Shown: positions 1 through 11,104, numbered from the stretch's first letter. The stretch is DNA of 64,000 nucleotides from CAIVVT01 sp963838205 (GCA_963838205.1 CAWIQF010000009.1:310001-374000); one strand, 5' to 3'. Numbers and translations: made by a program. The notes: generated from the sequence alone by a model not told the origin.

Positions 1-26
1 TGCGATTCTATCGAAACCGGCAGGTC

Positions 27-2301
27 TTACGCGGGCTGGTCGAGGATCAGACAGCGCACATCGAGGGGCGGGACTTTCACGCGCACGGTCTTGCCGACCA
101 CATCGGCCGGCTCGCCGAGCAGGTCGGCGACGAGCGTGCGGCCTTCGAGCGGCACCAACTCCTCAACCGGATCTGCGCTGGTATTGAACAGAAACCAAGC
201 CTGGAGGGTGTCCAACACGCGGCGGCGCCGCAACAGCCGGCCGGCGCGATCGGGCTTGACGCCGGCCTGAGTGAGCAGCGTCGTCAGCACCTTTTTGCCG
301 TCGTCCCGGCCCGCCTCCACCGCCGCGCCGAGCAGCGTGCCGAGGAGGATCGCCTGGCCGTCGCCGAACCGGTTGCGCACGCCCGCCGCCTCACCTGCGA
401 ACGCCAGGACGACCTCGGCGCCGTTGAGTTCGAGCGTTTGCAGACACCGTTCCGCGTCGATCGTAATGCCGGCCAGCGGACCCTGGCCCGCCAGGCGCGG
501 CCGGGTCTTGCTGTCCGCCGCGAGGGTGTAGAGTCTGTTTGTGGCGGACGCCGAAGAGCTCTTTCAAGAGCGGCGCCATTTCGCCCGGGTAACCGAAACC
601 AAAGCCGTCGAAACGGCCCGGGCAGGCTTCCGCAATCACGGTGCCACCGTTGTGCACGAACTCGCGCAACCGGCGAATGGTCTCCACTTCGAGTAGCCAG
701 GGCATCGGCAACAAGACAACCCGCGGCTTGCCCGGCTTATCGGGCAGAAAGGCGGCGTCGGCGAAATCGACGGGAAAGCCCTCTTCAAACAGCGCCTTCC
801 ACAGGCCGGCGGTCGTTTTCTCGAGCGCGGCAGCGTGCTCCGCGCCGGAGGCGTCGAAGAACTGATGCAGCCGCTCGCCGCACACGATGGCGGCCGCGGC
901 GGGAGGCACAACTCCTTCCGTGAACAGGCGCGCGTGCTTCTGCAGCGCTTTGCCGATCCGGCCGGCTTCCGCGGCGCGGACCGTCGTGGTCCCTTCGAGA
1001 TCGAGCAAGCCGAAGCCGTAAGCCTCGCTCCAAAATGGCTCCGAGCGATGATTCCAATAGCAGATGCCACTCGAACCCGCGGCGATAGTGCCGAGCGTCC
1101 ACAGGCGAATGTCGCGCGGGCCGGGAACGCGGCCGGGCGTCAGGCCGCCGGAGGCGCGGCCGCCTTCGAGTTCGGCGGTCCAGAATTTGCCGCCCGGCCC
1201 TTTGGCGCGGCTGGCCGCGCGAATCAGGTCGAACTTCATCAGCACGCCGTTCCAGAACTGGCGGTAGCGGCGCTTGTGGATTTCGAGACGCCGCGCTTCG
1301 GCCGGCTCGCCGGGCTCGTCCAGATCGCCCCAGGAGGGGTAAGCCGAGGAACCGTACAGATCGACGGCTTCGGCCCAGCGCCAGTCCACGGTGGTGGCTA
1401 TCGAGGCGCCACCGGTGTGGGCCAGGATCGGCCGTTTGACCGGGTCGGCGCGGCGCACGGCGTCGCCTTTCCAGCGCAGCACCCAGGGCAGATAGACGCT
1501 GTCCATGAAGTGCCGCCAGTCGAACCACGACGGGACCGCGGCGAACAGGCGCGGCGGCTCGACTTCCTCCCAATCGCCGAAGGCGCTGCGCCAGGCGGCG
1601 TTGAGCTCTTCCAGCGTGGCGTAGTGCGTCTTCAAGTGATCGCGGTAAGCGGCCAGCGTGTGTGGGCAATAGCAGACGCCGAGGTGGCCGGGCCGCAGGT
1701 CGCCGAAGCCGATCTCCTGCCAGACGTTCCAGACCAGGATATTGTCAAAACGCGCCAGTCGGGCGACGGCGGCCTCGATGAAGCGTTCGGCGGCGGCGCG
1801 GGCGGTGGGGTGGTGCCAGCAGGGGCCGGGCTTGCCGTCGGAGGGCAACAGGTACGGCGTGGGATCGTTGTGCGGCTCGCCAGTCTCGTATTGCATCGAG
1901 GCGTCGGGGTACTTGCGCCACAGCCAGGCCGGCGCCTGTTCCATAGTGAAGCCGAAATAGACGCGCAGTCCGTTCTGGCGGGCATCCGCAATCACTTGCT
2001 CCACGCGTGACAGATCGACGGCGCCTTCGCGGCGTTCGTCGGCCGACCAGGACTCCTGAATTTTCACCATATTGAAGCCCAGCCGCTTGAGCACCGGCAG
2101 GTCGGCGCGCAGTTGTTCGAGCGGCAGCGATGGCTCGCGGTAAATGTGCGTACCGAAGGGAAAGAAGTCCGCGCCGGGCGGGGCCGGCGGCACGGGCGTT
2201 GGGGCGGACTGGGCCAGCGCCGACGGGACGCCCAGAGCGGCGGCGGCCGCCGCCGTGAAGGCGCGCCGCGTCAAAGGAGTACGGTTCACAAAGTCAGCCA
2301 T
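27..2301 (-). pseudogene. Tat-exported GH42-type beta-galactosidase, frameshifted
   Basis: Two reading frames together encode one glycosidase of about 757 residues. The N-terminal 590 or so residues start at 2301 with a Tat signal (TRRAFTAAAAAALG, cleavage near ALA-Q30) and carry a GH42-like TIM barrel. The probable acid/base is Glu196 in NVWQE and the probable nucleophile is Glu377 in WTAELEGG. Near 530-545 the frame breaks: after ELFGVRH the sequence runs into KQTLHPRGG and then nonsense, while the next frame reads LYTLAADS and continues through the C-terminal domain to the stop at 27 (DVRCLILDQPA). One extra or missing base repairs it. Either the gene is inactivated or the assembly has an indel. 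The family call rests on overall barrel pattern and is fairly secure; substrate is inferred. Confidence 0.75.
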
Positions 2302-2393
2302 GCGGATGGTTGCCAGTATAAGCCTTGGGGAGCATTGAGTTCCTAGTCAGGATTGAAGTAGAATCGGCTCTGGAAGTCCGCAAGGAGATAATC

Positions 2394-3356
2394 ATGGCCC
2401 AATCCCGCCGGTCTTTTCTTCAGGCAGCCGCAGCGCTCCCGGCCGCGGCGGCCCTGCCCGCCACGGTTTCCAGCGCACAAGGCGCCGAGCCGCCAGCGCC
2501 AACTCAACCGCGGCGGCAGCCGGAGTTGCCCACGGTGGCGTTCGGCCAGCACCGCATCACGCGGATGATTATCGGCTCGAACCCGTTGTACGGCTACTCG
2601 CATTTCAACAAGTGGCTGGACGCGCACTACAGCGAGTATTTTACGCCCGAGCAGAAGCTGCGGCTGCTGCTGCACGCCGAACAGATGGGCATCAACACGT
2701 GGCAGGTGCACTACAACGACCAGCCGGCGGGCAACTCGCCGGTGGACGACTACAAGCGCTACCGCGCGGCGGGCGGCAAGATGAACCTGGTGCTGCTGGC
2801 CGACTTCGCTCTGATGAAGGACTACAAGCTGGTTCCCGAAGTGGTGAAGACGATGCAGCCGATCTCGATCGCCCACCACGGTGGCGTCACCGACAACAAG
2901 TTCCGCGACGGCAAGAAGCAGAGCATCCGGGACTTTCTTAAGGCGGTGCATGACGCGGGCGTGATGGCGGGCGTCTCGACGCACAATCCGGGCGTGGTGG
3001 ACGTGGCGGAGAGCGAAGGCTGGGAAAACGACTACTACATGACCTGTCTGTACCGCGTTTCGCGCACGGTCGAAGAATCGCGCGCGGAGTTCGGCGAAGC
3101 GCCGCTGGGCGAGAGCTTTATGGAGCGCGACCCGGAGCGCATGTATAAGATGATCCGCACGACTAAGAAGCCGTGCCTGGCGTTCAAGGTGATGGGCGCC
3201 GGACGCAACATCGATTCGCCGCAGCACGTGGAACAGGTTCTCCGCACGGCCTACGCGAGCATCAAGCCCAGCGATGCCGTGATTGTCGGCATGTACGGCA
3301 AGTTCAAGGATGAGGCGGCCGAGAACACCGCGCTGGCGCGTAAGATTCTGAGCTAG
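2394..3356 (+). CDS. Tat-exported TIM-barrel protein, aldo/keto-reductase-like
   Basis: Start chosen at 2394, preceded by AAGGAG at 2382-2387; the frame stays open further upstream without a ribosome site. The product has 320 residues. It begins with a Tat signal (SRRSFLQAAAALP, cleavage after about residue 28). The body shows alternating strand/helix segments of a TIM barrel (MIIGSNPLYGY, MGINTWQVHYND, AGVMAGVSTHNP, CLAFKVMGAG, DAVIVGMYGKF) reminiscent of the aldo/keto reductase fold, but I cannot see the usual Asp-Tyr-Lys-His tetrad, so activity is unknown. Its stop codon overlaps the stop of the convergent gene on the other strand by three bases (CTAG). Confidence 0.75.
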   Translation: MAQSRRSFLQAAAALPAAAALPATVSSAQGAEPPAPTQPRRQPELPTVAFGQHRITRMIIGSNPLYGYSHFNKWLDAHYSEYFTPEQKLRLLLHAEQMGINTWQVHYNDQPAGNSPVDDYKRYRAAGGKMNLVLLADFALMKDYKLVPEVVKTMQPISIAHHGGVTDNKFRDGKKQSIRDFLKAVHDAGVMAGVSTHNPGVVDVAESEGWENDYYMTCLYRVSRTVEESRAEFGEAPLGESFMERDPERMYKMIRTTKKPCLAFKVMGAGRNIDSPQHVEQVLRTAYASIKPSDAVIVGMYGKFKDEAAENTALARKILS

Positions 3357-4387
3357 AGTTTCAGCTCCTTGCAGGGCTCGAGCCAGGCGGTGTATTCCAC
3401 CGAGACGCAGGAGCGCGCGGGGATCCAGCGGTAACACGGGGCGCCGAACATTCTGCCGCGTTCGATCATGCAGCGGCGGCTCTCGGCGAAGGGCGACGCG
3501 CCGAACTCCAGGCCGCGGGTGAGAGTTTTGCCGCCCCAGGGCAGCGCCGCGCGGCTGTAGTTCTCCTCCCACAGGCCCAACCACGGAAAATCGCTCCGCT
3601 TCCACTCGTAGCCCAGCAGCAGCCTGTCAGTGGGACTCCAGGCCTTGAACCACGCCGTTTCGCGCGCCGGATCCATCAGTTGGGTGGTGAAGGAGGCCGA
3701 GACGTCGCGCGCGGTGTAGACGCGCAAATCTTCGCTGCCCCCCGCGGCCAGCGGCACGTGCGGCCAGTCGAACTCCGCGCCGATCCGATGCGGGCATAGG
3801 CCGCCGCTGGAGTCGGATTCCATGACCTTCGACCGCGTGGCTGTCGCCTCGGTGACGGTGCGCCCCTTTTCGAGAAACGGCGGCCCCAGTGTGACGTGCT
3901 CGGTCCAGGCGACAGGCCGGTCGTAGATCGACAGGTTCTCGACAGTCTCGCCGATTTCGATGCGCCGGCTGCCGGCGCGCAGGCGCAACGTGCGTTCAAA
4001 GAGAAGTTGGGAATGCACCAGGGTGGCGCGCTGCCACAGCGTATCGCCGTCCGTACTCAAGGCGTGCGCAATGACTCCGGCCTCGCCGTGCACGCGCAAA
4101 CCCACGGCGGCCTCCTCTTCGCTCGGGCCGCCGAACAGGTCCAGGCACAGGTTGTGCCCGAGAATACCTGCCAGCAACTGGCTTTCGGCATCGCTGCCGT
4201 ATTCGTCCATGTCGGCCGACCAGGCAGACGGTTCAATCGTGCGCCAGGGCGGCGACCAGAGCGGGTTGACGCCGCTGGCTTTGTCGATAATCGCCGCGAT
4301 GTGGCCGCCTTGTTCGGTCACCACCACCTGCAGGTGTTCGTTTTCGATGCTGGCGGCGCGGCGCCCACGGTACAGAATGCCGGTCAT
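3353..4387 (-). CDS. Galactose-mutarotase-like (aldose epimerase superfamily) protein
   Basis: 344 residues from ATG at 4387; the frame extends upstream but the sequence there runs into the end of the neighbouring ABC gene. No signal peptide, so cytoplasmic. Beta-rich sequence with the layout of galactose mutarotase-like sugar-binding domains: NEHLQVVVTEQGGHIAAI near the N-terminus, LRLRAGSRRIEIGETVENLS in the middle, WTEHVTLGPPFL, then LGLWEENYSRAALPWGG and a C-terminal strand set. The central WTEH/LGP segment is typical of the DUF4432/epimerase-like group. The precise sugar is unknown. It lies downstream of the ABC ATPase on the same strand with a 43 bp gap. Confidence 0.7.
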   Translation of the reverse strand: MTGILYRGRRAASIENEHLQVVVTEQGGHIAAIIDKASGVNPLWSPPWRTIEPSAWSADMDEYGSDAESQLLAGILGHNLCLDLFGGPSEEEAAVGLRVHGEAGVIAHALSTDGDTLWQRATLVHSQLLFERTLRLRAGSRRIEIGETVENLSIYDRPVAWTEHVTLGPPFLEKGRTVTEATATRSKVMESDSSGGLCPHRIGAEFDWPHVPLAAGGSEDLRVYTARDVSASFTTQLMDPARETAWFKAWSPTDRLLLGYEWKRSDFPWLGLWEENYSRAALPWGGKTLTRGLEFGASPFAESRRCMIERGRMFGAPCYRWIPARSCVSVEYTAWLEPCKELKL

Positions 4388-4430
4388 GCGACCGTTGTAA
4401 CAGATCGCGGGCCTGCCTAGGAAAGGGCGG

Positions 4431-5195
<765 letters not shown>

Positions 5196-5232
5196 GTCGT
5201 TCTCCCTCGTTCCAAGCCTGGAGACGGAGCGT

Positions 5233-6657
5233 CTAGCTTTCCGTCTTGACCGGCGCCTGGTTGTCCACTTTCACCTTGGCCGCGTTGCGCAGTGTGCGGA
5301 TGACCTTGTAGCTGCCGGTAATGATCTCGTCGCCTTCCTTCAAACCGGAGAGGACTTCGATGTCGGTGGTGCCGGTGATGCCGGTCTTCACCTCGCGGAA
5401 CTCGGCGCCACCGGTCTTCACGATGAAGACGCCCTGTAACTCTTCCTTCTTGGCTTTCTCCTTGACCGGATCGGGCGTCGCATTGGCTTGAACCACTTTG
5501 CCGCCCGGCTTTTCGGGCTCCAGGTCGCCGCGCTGGCGCACGGTCAGAGCCTGGATCGGAATGGCCAGCGCCTTCTGCCGCGTGGCGGTGATGATCTTGG
5601 AAGTGCACGACAGTCCAGGCCGGATCTCGTCGGGCGGATTATCGAGCGCGATGACGACCTTGAAATCCTTGGCTTCCTGGCTGGAAACCGCGCTCTGGCT
5701 GGCCGCCAGCCCGGTGGAGCGCAGGATCGCCGTGTTGCCGATCTCGATCACGTGGCCCTTGAAGGTCTTGTTGGGAATGGCGTCGATGGTGACATCGGCC
5801 AGTTGGTCCAGCTTCACGTTCACGATGTCCGTTTCGTCCACCTTGACCTCGGCCGTGATCAGGCTCATGTCGGCGATGGTCATGATCAGCGATGCGGAGG
5901 AGTTCTGAATGCCCGGCACGACGGTCTCGCCCATGCGCACCGGCAGGTTGGTGACGATGCCGTCGATGGGACTGGTCGCCAGGTGCTTGGCCAGGACGTC
6001 GTCGACGCGCCGCAGCATGGCCCGCGACTGGGCAACGCGCTTCTGCGCGCCGTTCAACTGTGCCGCAGTCTGTTCGCGCTGCGCCAGCATCTGTTGATAC
6101 GCCGCCTGGGCGCCACGCAGAGTGGCGGCCTGGCTGTCGAGAGTCGACTTGCGGACGTCGTAATCCTGCTTGGCGATCAGCTTGTCCTTCCAGAGCTCTT
6201 CGCCGCGCTGAAAATCGACGCGCGCCTTGTCCAGGTCGGCCTTGGCGCGGTCGACCGTCGCCTGCGCGTTCTGGATATTGTCTTCCATCGCCTTCAGCCC
6301 CGATTCCGCGGCAGACGAGTCGGCCAGGGCCGAATTCAACGACGCCTGCTGCGCCTGGACATCGGCATCCGCTTGGATATTCTCCAGACGCGCCAGCACC
6401 TGGCCTTGTTTGACGTGGTCGCCCTCTTTCACGTTGATGGCCACGATGCGGCCCATCACGTTGGCGCCGATATTATAGTAATCGCGTGGCTTGATCTCCC
6501 CGGATGCGGTCACGAGGCTGGTCAGGTCCGAACGCAGGACTTTGCCTGTCTGGACCGTGACGATGCCACGCTGGCTCATTTTCACGCTCGCGAACACGCC
6601 GCCAGCGACCAAGAGGACGCCGCCAATGCCGAGAATCCACTTCCACTTCCGCTTCAC
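5233..6657 (-). CDS. HlyD/MacA-family periplasmic adaptor protein
   Basis: 474 residues. N-terminal membrane anchor (residues about 7-24, WILGIGGVLLVAGGVFASV), then a lipoyl/biotinyl half (LTSLVTASGEIKPRDYYNIG, VKEGDHVKQGQVLARLE), a long alpha-helical coiled-coil hairpin (about residues 95-220, rich in Ala/Gln/Asp), the second lipoyl half (HLATSPIDGIVTNLPVRMGE) and beta-barrel domains (AEVKVDETDIVNVKLDQ; ITGTTDIEVLSGLKEGDEIITG). This is the MacA-like adaptor that links an inner-membrane ABC pump to an outer-membrane channel. It is first in the operon; the ABC ATPase follows after 37 bp. Confidence 0.92.
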   Translation of the reverse strand: MKRKWKWILGIGGVLLVAGGVFASVKMSQRGIVTVQTGKVLRSDLTSLVTASGEIKPRDYYNIGANVMGRIVAINVKEGDHVKQGQVLARLENIQADADVQAQQASLNSALADSSAAESGLKAMEDNIQNAQATVDRAKADLDKARVDFQRGEELWKDKLIAKQDYDVRKSTLDSQAATLRGAQAAYQQMLAQREQTAAQLNGAQKRVAQSRAMLRRVDDVLAKHLATSPIDGIVTNLPVRMGETVVPGIQNSSASLIMTIADMSLITAEVKVDETDIVNVKLDQLADVTIDAIPNKTFKGHVIEIGNTAILRSTGLAASQSAVSSQEAKDFKVVIALDNPPDEIRPGLSCTSKIITATRQKALAIPIQALTVRQRGDLEPEKPGGKVVQANATPDPVKEKAKKEELQGVFIVKTGGAEFREVKTGITGTTDIEVLSGLKEGDEIITGSYKVIRTLRNAAKVKVDNQAPVKTES

Positions 6658-6933
6658 GGATTGATACTCCTGCCTTCTTGTAGTTAGGACGATGACGCTT
6701 CCGGATTTGTTCTCACGATTTCACCGGAAAACTCAGATTTCCGCGGCGGCGGCCAAACCGAACGCCGTTGGTCTGACCGGACGACTGCAAAATGAAATGC
6801 CAACGCGCTGAAATTTCAACACTTTGAATCCCATCTCGATTATAGCGGTCCGGGGCCTGGCGGGCTGTGGCCCCGCCGCGCGGTGTAGAATCGTGCTGGA
6901 CCATCCCGGTAATGTCTTAATAAGGAGTTTTGC

Positions 6934-7830
6934 ATGGATCGGCGCACGTTTCTGTTCAATTCCGCCGCAGCCGCCGTGGGCGCGGCTTCCGCTTCGAGGC
7001 TGGCCGCGGCGGAATCGGCCCGGCTGCCCATTCGCAAGGCCGTCGAATTTTCGATGCTGCCTAAGCGCCTGAGCGCCGTCGAACGGCTCCGCCTGGCCAA
7101 GGAGTGCGGCTTCGAGGCGGTGGAGATTGGCACGCAGGAGGATCCGCGGATTGCGGAAGAGTACAAGAAAGCCTCGGACGAGGCCGGTTTGCCGATCCAC
7201 TCCGTGATGAACATGGGGCACTGGCAATACCCGCTGACGAGTCCCGATCCCGAGGTTGTCGCGCGCTGCCTGAAGGGCATGGAAACGAGCCTGGACAATG
7301 CCAAACTGTGGGGCGCCCAGACCGTGCTGCTGGTGCCGGGCGTGGTGACCCCGGAGGTCACCTACCAACAGGCCTGGGATCGCAGCCAGCGCGAGATCCG
7401 CAAACTGATTCCGCTGGCCGAGCAGCACAAGGTGATTATCGGCATCGAGGAAGTCTGGAACAAGTTTCTGCTGAGCCCGCTGGAGTTCGCGCACTACATC
7501 GACGAATTCAAGAGCCCCTGGATCCGCGCCTATTTCGATGTCGGCAACGTCGTGCTGTACGGCTATCCGCAGGACTGGATCCGGACGCTGGGCTCGCGCA
7601 TTGTGAAGCTGCATTTGAAGGACTTCACGTTCCGTCACAACAAGCAAATCGACAAGACCGTCGTCGACTGGGTCAATCTGCGCGACGGCGACATCGACTG
7701 GAAGGCGATTTACCACGCGCTGGCCGATATCGGATACAAAGGCGTCGCGACCACGGAACTGGAGGGTGGCGACGCCTCGTATCTTAAGGATGTCAGCAAG
7801 CGGTTCGACGCCATCCTCACCTGCGCCTAG
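6934..7830 (+). CDS. Tat-exported sugar isomerase/epimerase-like TIM barrel
   Basis: 298 residues, AAGGAG at 6921-6926 ahead of ATG 6934. N-terminal Tat signal (DRRTFLFNSAAAAVGAAS) with cleavage near AAA-ES. The rest is a xylose-isomerase-like TIM barrel: LAKECGFEAVEIGT, GAQTVLLVPG, HKVIIGIEEVWNKFLL, YFDVGNVVLYG, VKLHLKDF and TTELEGGD. The acidic and His residues that bind the divalent metal in this family (Glu in GIEEVW, Asp/His in FDVGN and KLHLKD, Glu in TELEGG) are present. The substrate is probably a sugar or inositol derivative, by family only. Monocistronic. Confidence 0.85.
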   Translation: MDRRTFLFNSAAAAVGAASASRLAAAESARLPIRKAVEFSMLPKRLSAVERLRLAKECGFEAVEIGTQEDPRIAEEYKKASDEAGLPIHSVMNMGHWQYPLTSPDPEVVARCLKGMETSLDNAKLWGAQTVLLVPGVVTPEVTYQQAWDRSQREIRKLIPLAEQHKVIIGIEEVWNKFLLSPLEFAHYIDEFKSPWIRAYFDVGNVVLYGYPQDWIRTLGSRIVKLHLKDFTFRHNKQIDKTVVDWVNLRDGDIDWKAIYHALADIGYKGVATTELEGGDASYLKDVSKRFDAILTCA

Positions 7831-8043
7831 CGGCCCGTTGCGGAAGTCGCACGGCGGCGCGGGCGGTGCGTTTGCAGCCGGAACCGGAAGCGGCGAGGAT
7901 GGGGATGTGATTGAGCGGCGAGGAGCGAGGAAGCTGCCGCCGCCAGATCCGGCGGCCCTGCGGGCAGCAGCGGCACCGGCAATGCGGCCGGCGGGAGTTC
8001 CGCCGCCAGCCGCCAGACCCGTTCGACTGGAGACAATGCAGGC

Positions 8044-9777
8044 ATGAAGAAGTTCTTGTTGGGCATTCTGGCCGGCATCGTGATTGCCGGAGTGGCCTTG
8101 GTGGTGCTCATTTTCGCCGCGGTGCGCTGGTCGGCGCAGGCGCCGTCCGTCCCGGCCAGCGGCATTCTGGCCGTGAACCTGTCGGGCGAGATGCCCGAGG
8201 GGCTGGCCGAAGTGCCGCCCATCCCCGCGCTGGCGCGCCAGGCGCCGCTGGCGATGGTCGAGTGGTGGAGCGTGTTGCGCGCGGCCGGGAAGGACGCGCG
8301 GGTGAAAGGCCTACTGCTGCGGCCCCGGCATGTCGCCGCCGGTTGGGGCAAGCTGCAGGAGCTGCGAGCGGGGATCGAAGCCTTCAAGCGCTCGGGCAAG
8401 CCGGTCTATGCGTGGGTAGAGACGCCCAGCCTGCGAGATTATTACCTTGCTTCCGCGGCCGACCGGATCTACCTGGCGCCGGAGGATTACCTGGACGTGA
8501 GAGGGCTACGCCTGGAGGCGATGTACTTTAAGGGCACCCTCGACAAGCTGGGCATTCAGTTCGAAGTCGAGCACATGGGCAAGTACAAGGACGCCGGCGA
8601 CATGCTGACCCGCAAGGACATGAGCCCGGAGACCAAGGAGTCGCTCAATGCGCTGCTGGACGGCATCTGGAGCAACGTCACGGCGACGATTGGCCCGGCG
8701 CGGCGGATGAAGCCCGAGCAGTTTCGCGCGCTGGTGGACGAGGCGCCGTTCCTGGCGCCGGCTGCGCTGCAGAAGGGGCTGGTGGATGAGCTCAGCTATC
8801 TGCCGGCGGTGCAGCGGGCCCTGGCCTTGAGAGCCGGGCTGGCCGAACCGGTCTTCATTACTCCGCAACTGCTGTTGGGCGACATGAAGTCCACGCAGAA
8901 GAGCCAGCGGATCGCGTATCTGGTGGCCGAAGGCGACATCCTGCGCAGCGCTCCGGACAATCCCTGGGGTGGCGATATCGGGATCACGCCGGCGCCGGTC
9001 GCGCGGCTGGTGAAGAGCATTGCCGACGATTCCACGATCAAGGGCGTGATCGTGCGGGTCGAATCGCCGGGCGGCGATGCGATCGCCTCGGACGAGATTC
9101 TGCAGGCGCTCAAGGAACTGTCTCGCAAGAAGCCGGTGGTGGTGTCGATGTCCGACGTGGCGGCGTCGGGCGGCTACTACATCTCCATGACCGGCGACCC
9201 GGTGGTGGCCTACGCCAACACGATCACGGGATCGATCGGCGTGATTTACGGGAAGGCCAATCTGAAGGGTCTCTACGACAAGCTGGGCTTCTCGACCGAG
9301 ACGCTGCAGCGGGGTAAGTACGCCGACATCGACTCCGCGACTAAGCCGCTCTCGCCGGAGGGGCGCAAGAAGCTGCAAGAGTCGCTGCAGTCAATCTACA
9401 GTGGTTTCCTCAAGCGCGTCGCCGCGGGACGGAGGTCGAGCGTCGAGAAGATCGAACCGCTGGCGCAGGGCCGGGTATGGATTGGCACGGACGCCTTCCA
9501 GAACCACCTGGTCGACGAGCTGGGCGGAATCGACCAGGCTATCGAGGTGCTGCGGCACAAGGGGGTGCTGGGCCCCGACCGGGAGGCCAAACTGATCGTC
9601 TACCCGGGGCGCAAGAGCTTCTGGGAGAAGCTGATGGGCGTGGGCGACTACGCCTCATCGGCGTCCCAGACGCCGGAGGAATGGCTGCTGCGGCGCGCCG
9701 GAGCCGAAAGCGGAGTGCTGCCGTACTTGCAAGGCGGCATGTTGCGCGTGATGCCCTATCGGGTCGAGATCCGGTAG
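8044..9777 (+). CDS. sppA: Signal peptide peptidase SppA, 67K type
   Basis: 577 residues, the usual length of the double-domain SppA. One N-terminal membrane segment (KFLLGILAGIVIAGVALVVLIFAAV) followed by two tandem ClpP-fold domains. The catalytic dyad is visible: Lys182 in GKYKDAGD of the first domain and Ser375 in DVAASGGYYIS of the second. It cuts leftover signal peptides in the inner membrane, with the active site on the periplasmic side. Weak GGAG 10 bases before the ATG. The 213 bp upstream hold no convincing gene. Monocistronic. Confidence 0.96.
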   Translation: MKKFLLGILAGIVIAGVALVVLIFAAVRWSAQAPSVPASGILAVNLSGEMPEGLAEVPPIPALARQAPLAMVEWWSVLRAAGKDARVKGLLLRPRHVAAGWGKLQELRAGIEAFKRSGKPVYAWVETPSLRDYYLASAADRIYLAPEDYLDVRGLRLEAMYFKGTLDKLGIQFEVEHMGKYKDAGDMLTRKDMSPETKESLNALLDGIWSNVTATIGPARRMKPEQFRALVDEAPFLAPAALQKGLVDELSYLPAVQRALALRAGLAEPVFITPQLLLGDMKSTQKSQRIAYLVAEGDILRSAPDNPWGGDIGITPAPVARLVKSIADDSTIKGVIVRVESPGGDAIASDEILQALKELSRKKPVVVSMSDVAASGGYYISMTGDPVVAYANTITGSIGVIYGKANLKGLYDKLGFSTETLQRGKYADIDSATKPLSPEGRKKLQESLQSIYSGFLKRVAAGRRSSVEKIEPLAQGRVWIGTDAFQNHLVDELGGIDQAIEVLRHKGVLGPDREAKLIVYPGRKSFWEKLMGVGDYASSASQTPEEWLLRRAGAESGVLPYLQGGMLRVMPYRVEIR

Positions 9778-9790
9778 CGCGGGCTTGGCC

Positions 9791-10528
9791 TCAGGCCGCG
9801 CAAGGCGAGTCCGCCGGGCACTCGCAGGAGAGCGCGCGCTTCATCTTGTCCAAGGCTGACTTATGGATCTGCGAGACGCGGCTTTCATTGACCCCGAGGG
9901 TTCGGCCAATGGCGCGCATACTCCAGTCGCCTGAGTAGTACATCAATACCACCCGGCGGTGCCGAGCCGGCAGGACTACGAGCGCCTTGCGAATCAACTC
10001 CCGAGCTTCGTGGGCTTCATACAGCTTGTCGGGATGCAGGTTCTCGCCGCAAGCGACGTCGGGCGCCGGAAGGTCGTCCTGGGTTTCGTGGCGTGTGGAG
10101 AGGGAGGCAACGGGACCCAGGCTGAAGAAGCGCAGCCTGCGGGTATCTGGCTCAGGCGCACCTTCCTGAGATACTGCAATCGCCATGGCCTTGCGTTGTT
10201 TGCGCTGGTTGCGGGTGGCCCAGTCGAGGGCGCGCAAGGAGTCCAGGATTGAGCCGCGGATGCGATAGCGGGCGTAGGCCGGGAACGGGATGCCCTTGGA
10301 GGGGTCGTAGCGCCGCACGGCGTCAATCAAGCCCAGGGTGCCGGTCTGCACCAGGTCCTCCAACTCGACGTGGACCGGCAGCGACGAAGCGATGCGCGCG
10401 GCGATAAACCGGACCAACCCCAGATTGGCGGTGACCGCGGCCTCTTCCGCCGGCGGAGCCGGGATCGCCGGAGCGAGACAGAACGTGGTCTCAGTCCGAA
10501 CTGCCGTTGAGATCGTAGCCGATGCCAT
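9791..10528 (-). CDS. RNA polymerase sigma factor, FliA/WhiG (sigma-28) family
   Basis: 245 residues from ATG 10528, which has AGGGAGA seven bases upstream; a longer frame to 10606 lacks a ribosome site. Region 2 (NLGLVRFIAARIASSLP, ELEDLVQTGTLGLIDAVRRYDPSKGIPFPAYARYRIRGSI) and region 4 helix-turn-helix (MRAIGRTLGVNESRVSQIHKSAL) match the FliA/WhiG group that normally reads flagellar, chemotaxis or sporulation-like genes. No flagellar genes are in this window, so the regulon is unknown. It ends in a short Cys-containing tail (CECPADSPCAA), which is unusual for the family. Confidence 0.9.
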   Translation of the reverse strand: MASATISTAVRTETTFCLAPAIPAPPAEEAAVTANLGLVRFIAARIASSLPVHVELEDLVQTGTLGLIDAVRRYDPSKGIPFPAYARYRIRGSILDSLRALDWATRNQRKQRKAMAIAVSQEGAPEPDTRRLRFFSLGPVASLSTRHETQDDLPAPDVACGENLHPDKLYEAHEARELIRKALVVLPARHRRVVLMYYSGDWSMRAIGRTLGVNESRVSQIHKSALDKMKRALSCECPADSPCAA

Positions 10529-11104
10529 ATCGATTCTCCCTGCCTGGTGTTCCAGAGTGAAGTGGTCTGACGACAGGGAGAATGCACGACCCCAGCCAAA
10601 CGGCATGAGCAGAAGAACTTGCTTATTATCTATAAGTTACAAATAATGCAGATACTAGATATGATTCAGCCAGATAGAGAGTTTGTTCCATTTCGGTTCT
10701 GGACCGGAACACGTGTCAGATTTCGAGACGAGAAGGGCCGGCAGCGGATGTCGTGCACGGGCCCGAACGAAGGTCAGGAGTGCAGCCCACGTTCGAGCAA
10801 GACAGAGCGCTTATGAGCTGGCTATCCCGCCTCGATCCGTGAAAACAGGCGCAAATTCTGGGCGGACGCACACTCCGGGGCACGCGTCAGAGATCAAAAC
10901 GTGAGGATCAAAGCCAATTGTCGACTTTGCTTTTTAGAATAAGAGGCTTACGCTGTGGATATTCGCCTATATTTCGCAATTGTCAAAGAACTGGGCCACC
11001 GCGCCGCGCACGCGGCCGGCCACTTCGAGCATAAGCCCGGCCGTCAACCGGAATTGGGGCGATAAGGGGGCGGACCCCGCATGGCAGGCGCCGCCGAACC
11101 AGGC
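10529..11104. other. Intergenic region upstream of the sigma factor, containing one repeat copy
   Basis: Short frames here have no ribosome sites or recognisable domains. The stretch at 10610-10680 is AT-rich compared with its surroundings and probably carries the sigma-factor promoter on the minus strand. The part from 10903 to 11045 is one of two copies of a decayed repeat (see separate entry). Confidence 0.4.
10903..11045 (+). repeat. Long dispersed repeat, copy A
   Basis: Starts with AGGATCAAAGCCAATTGTCG, then a partly matching AT-rich middle, and ends with GGCCACTTCGAGCATAAGCC followed by CGG and GTCAA. The same elements in the same order and orientation occur at 27693-27847. The first 26 bases are identical in the two copies and the middle has diverged. 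It may be an end remnant of a mobile element or a non-autonomous repeat; no coding sequence is seen in it. Confidence 0.75.

Noticed and set aside
2343..3605. Long minus-strand frame opposite the aldo/keto-reductase-like gene
   Set aside because: Arg/His/Leu-rich composition typical of antisense frames in high-GC DNA; the plus-strand gene has a signal peptide and ribosome site.
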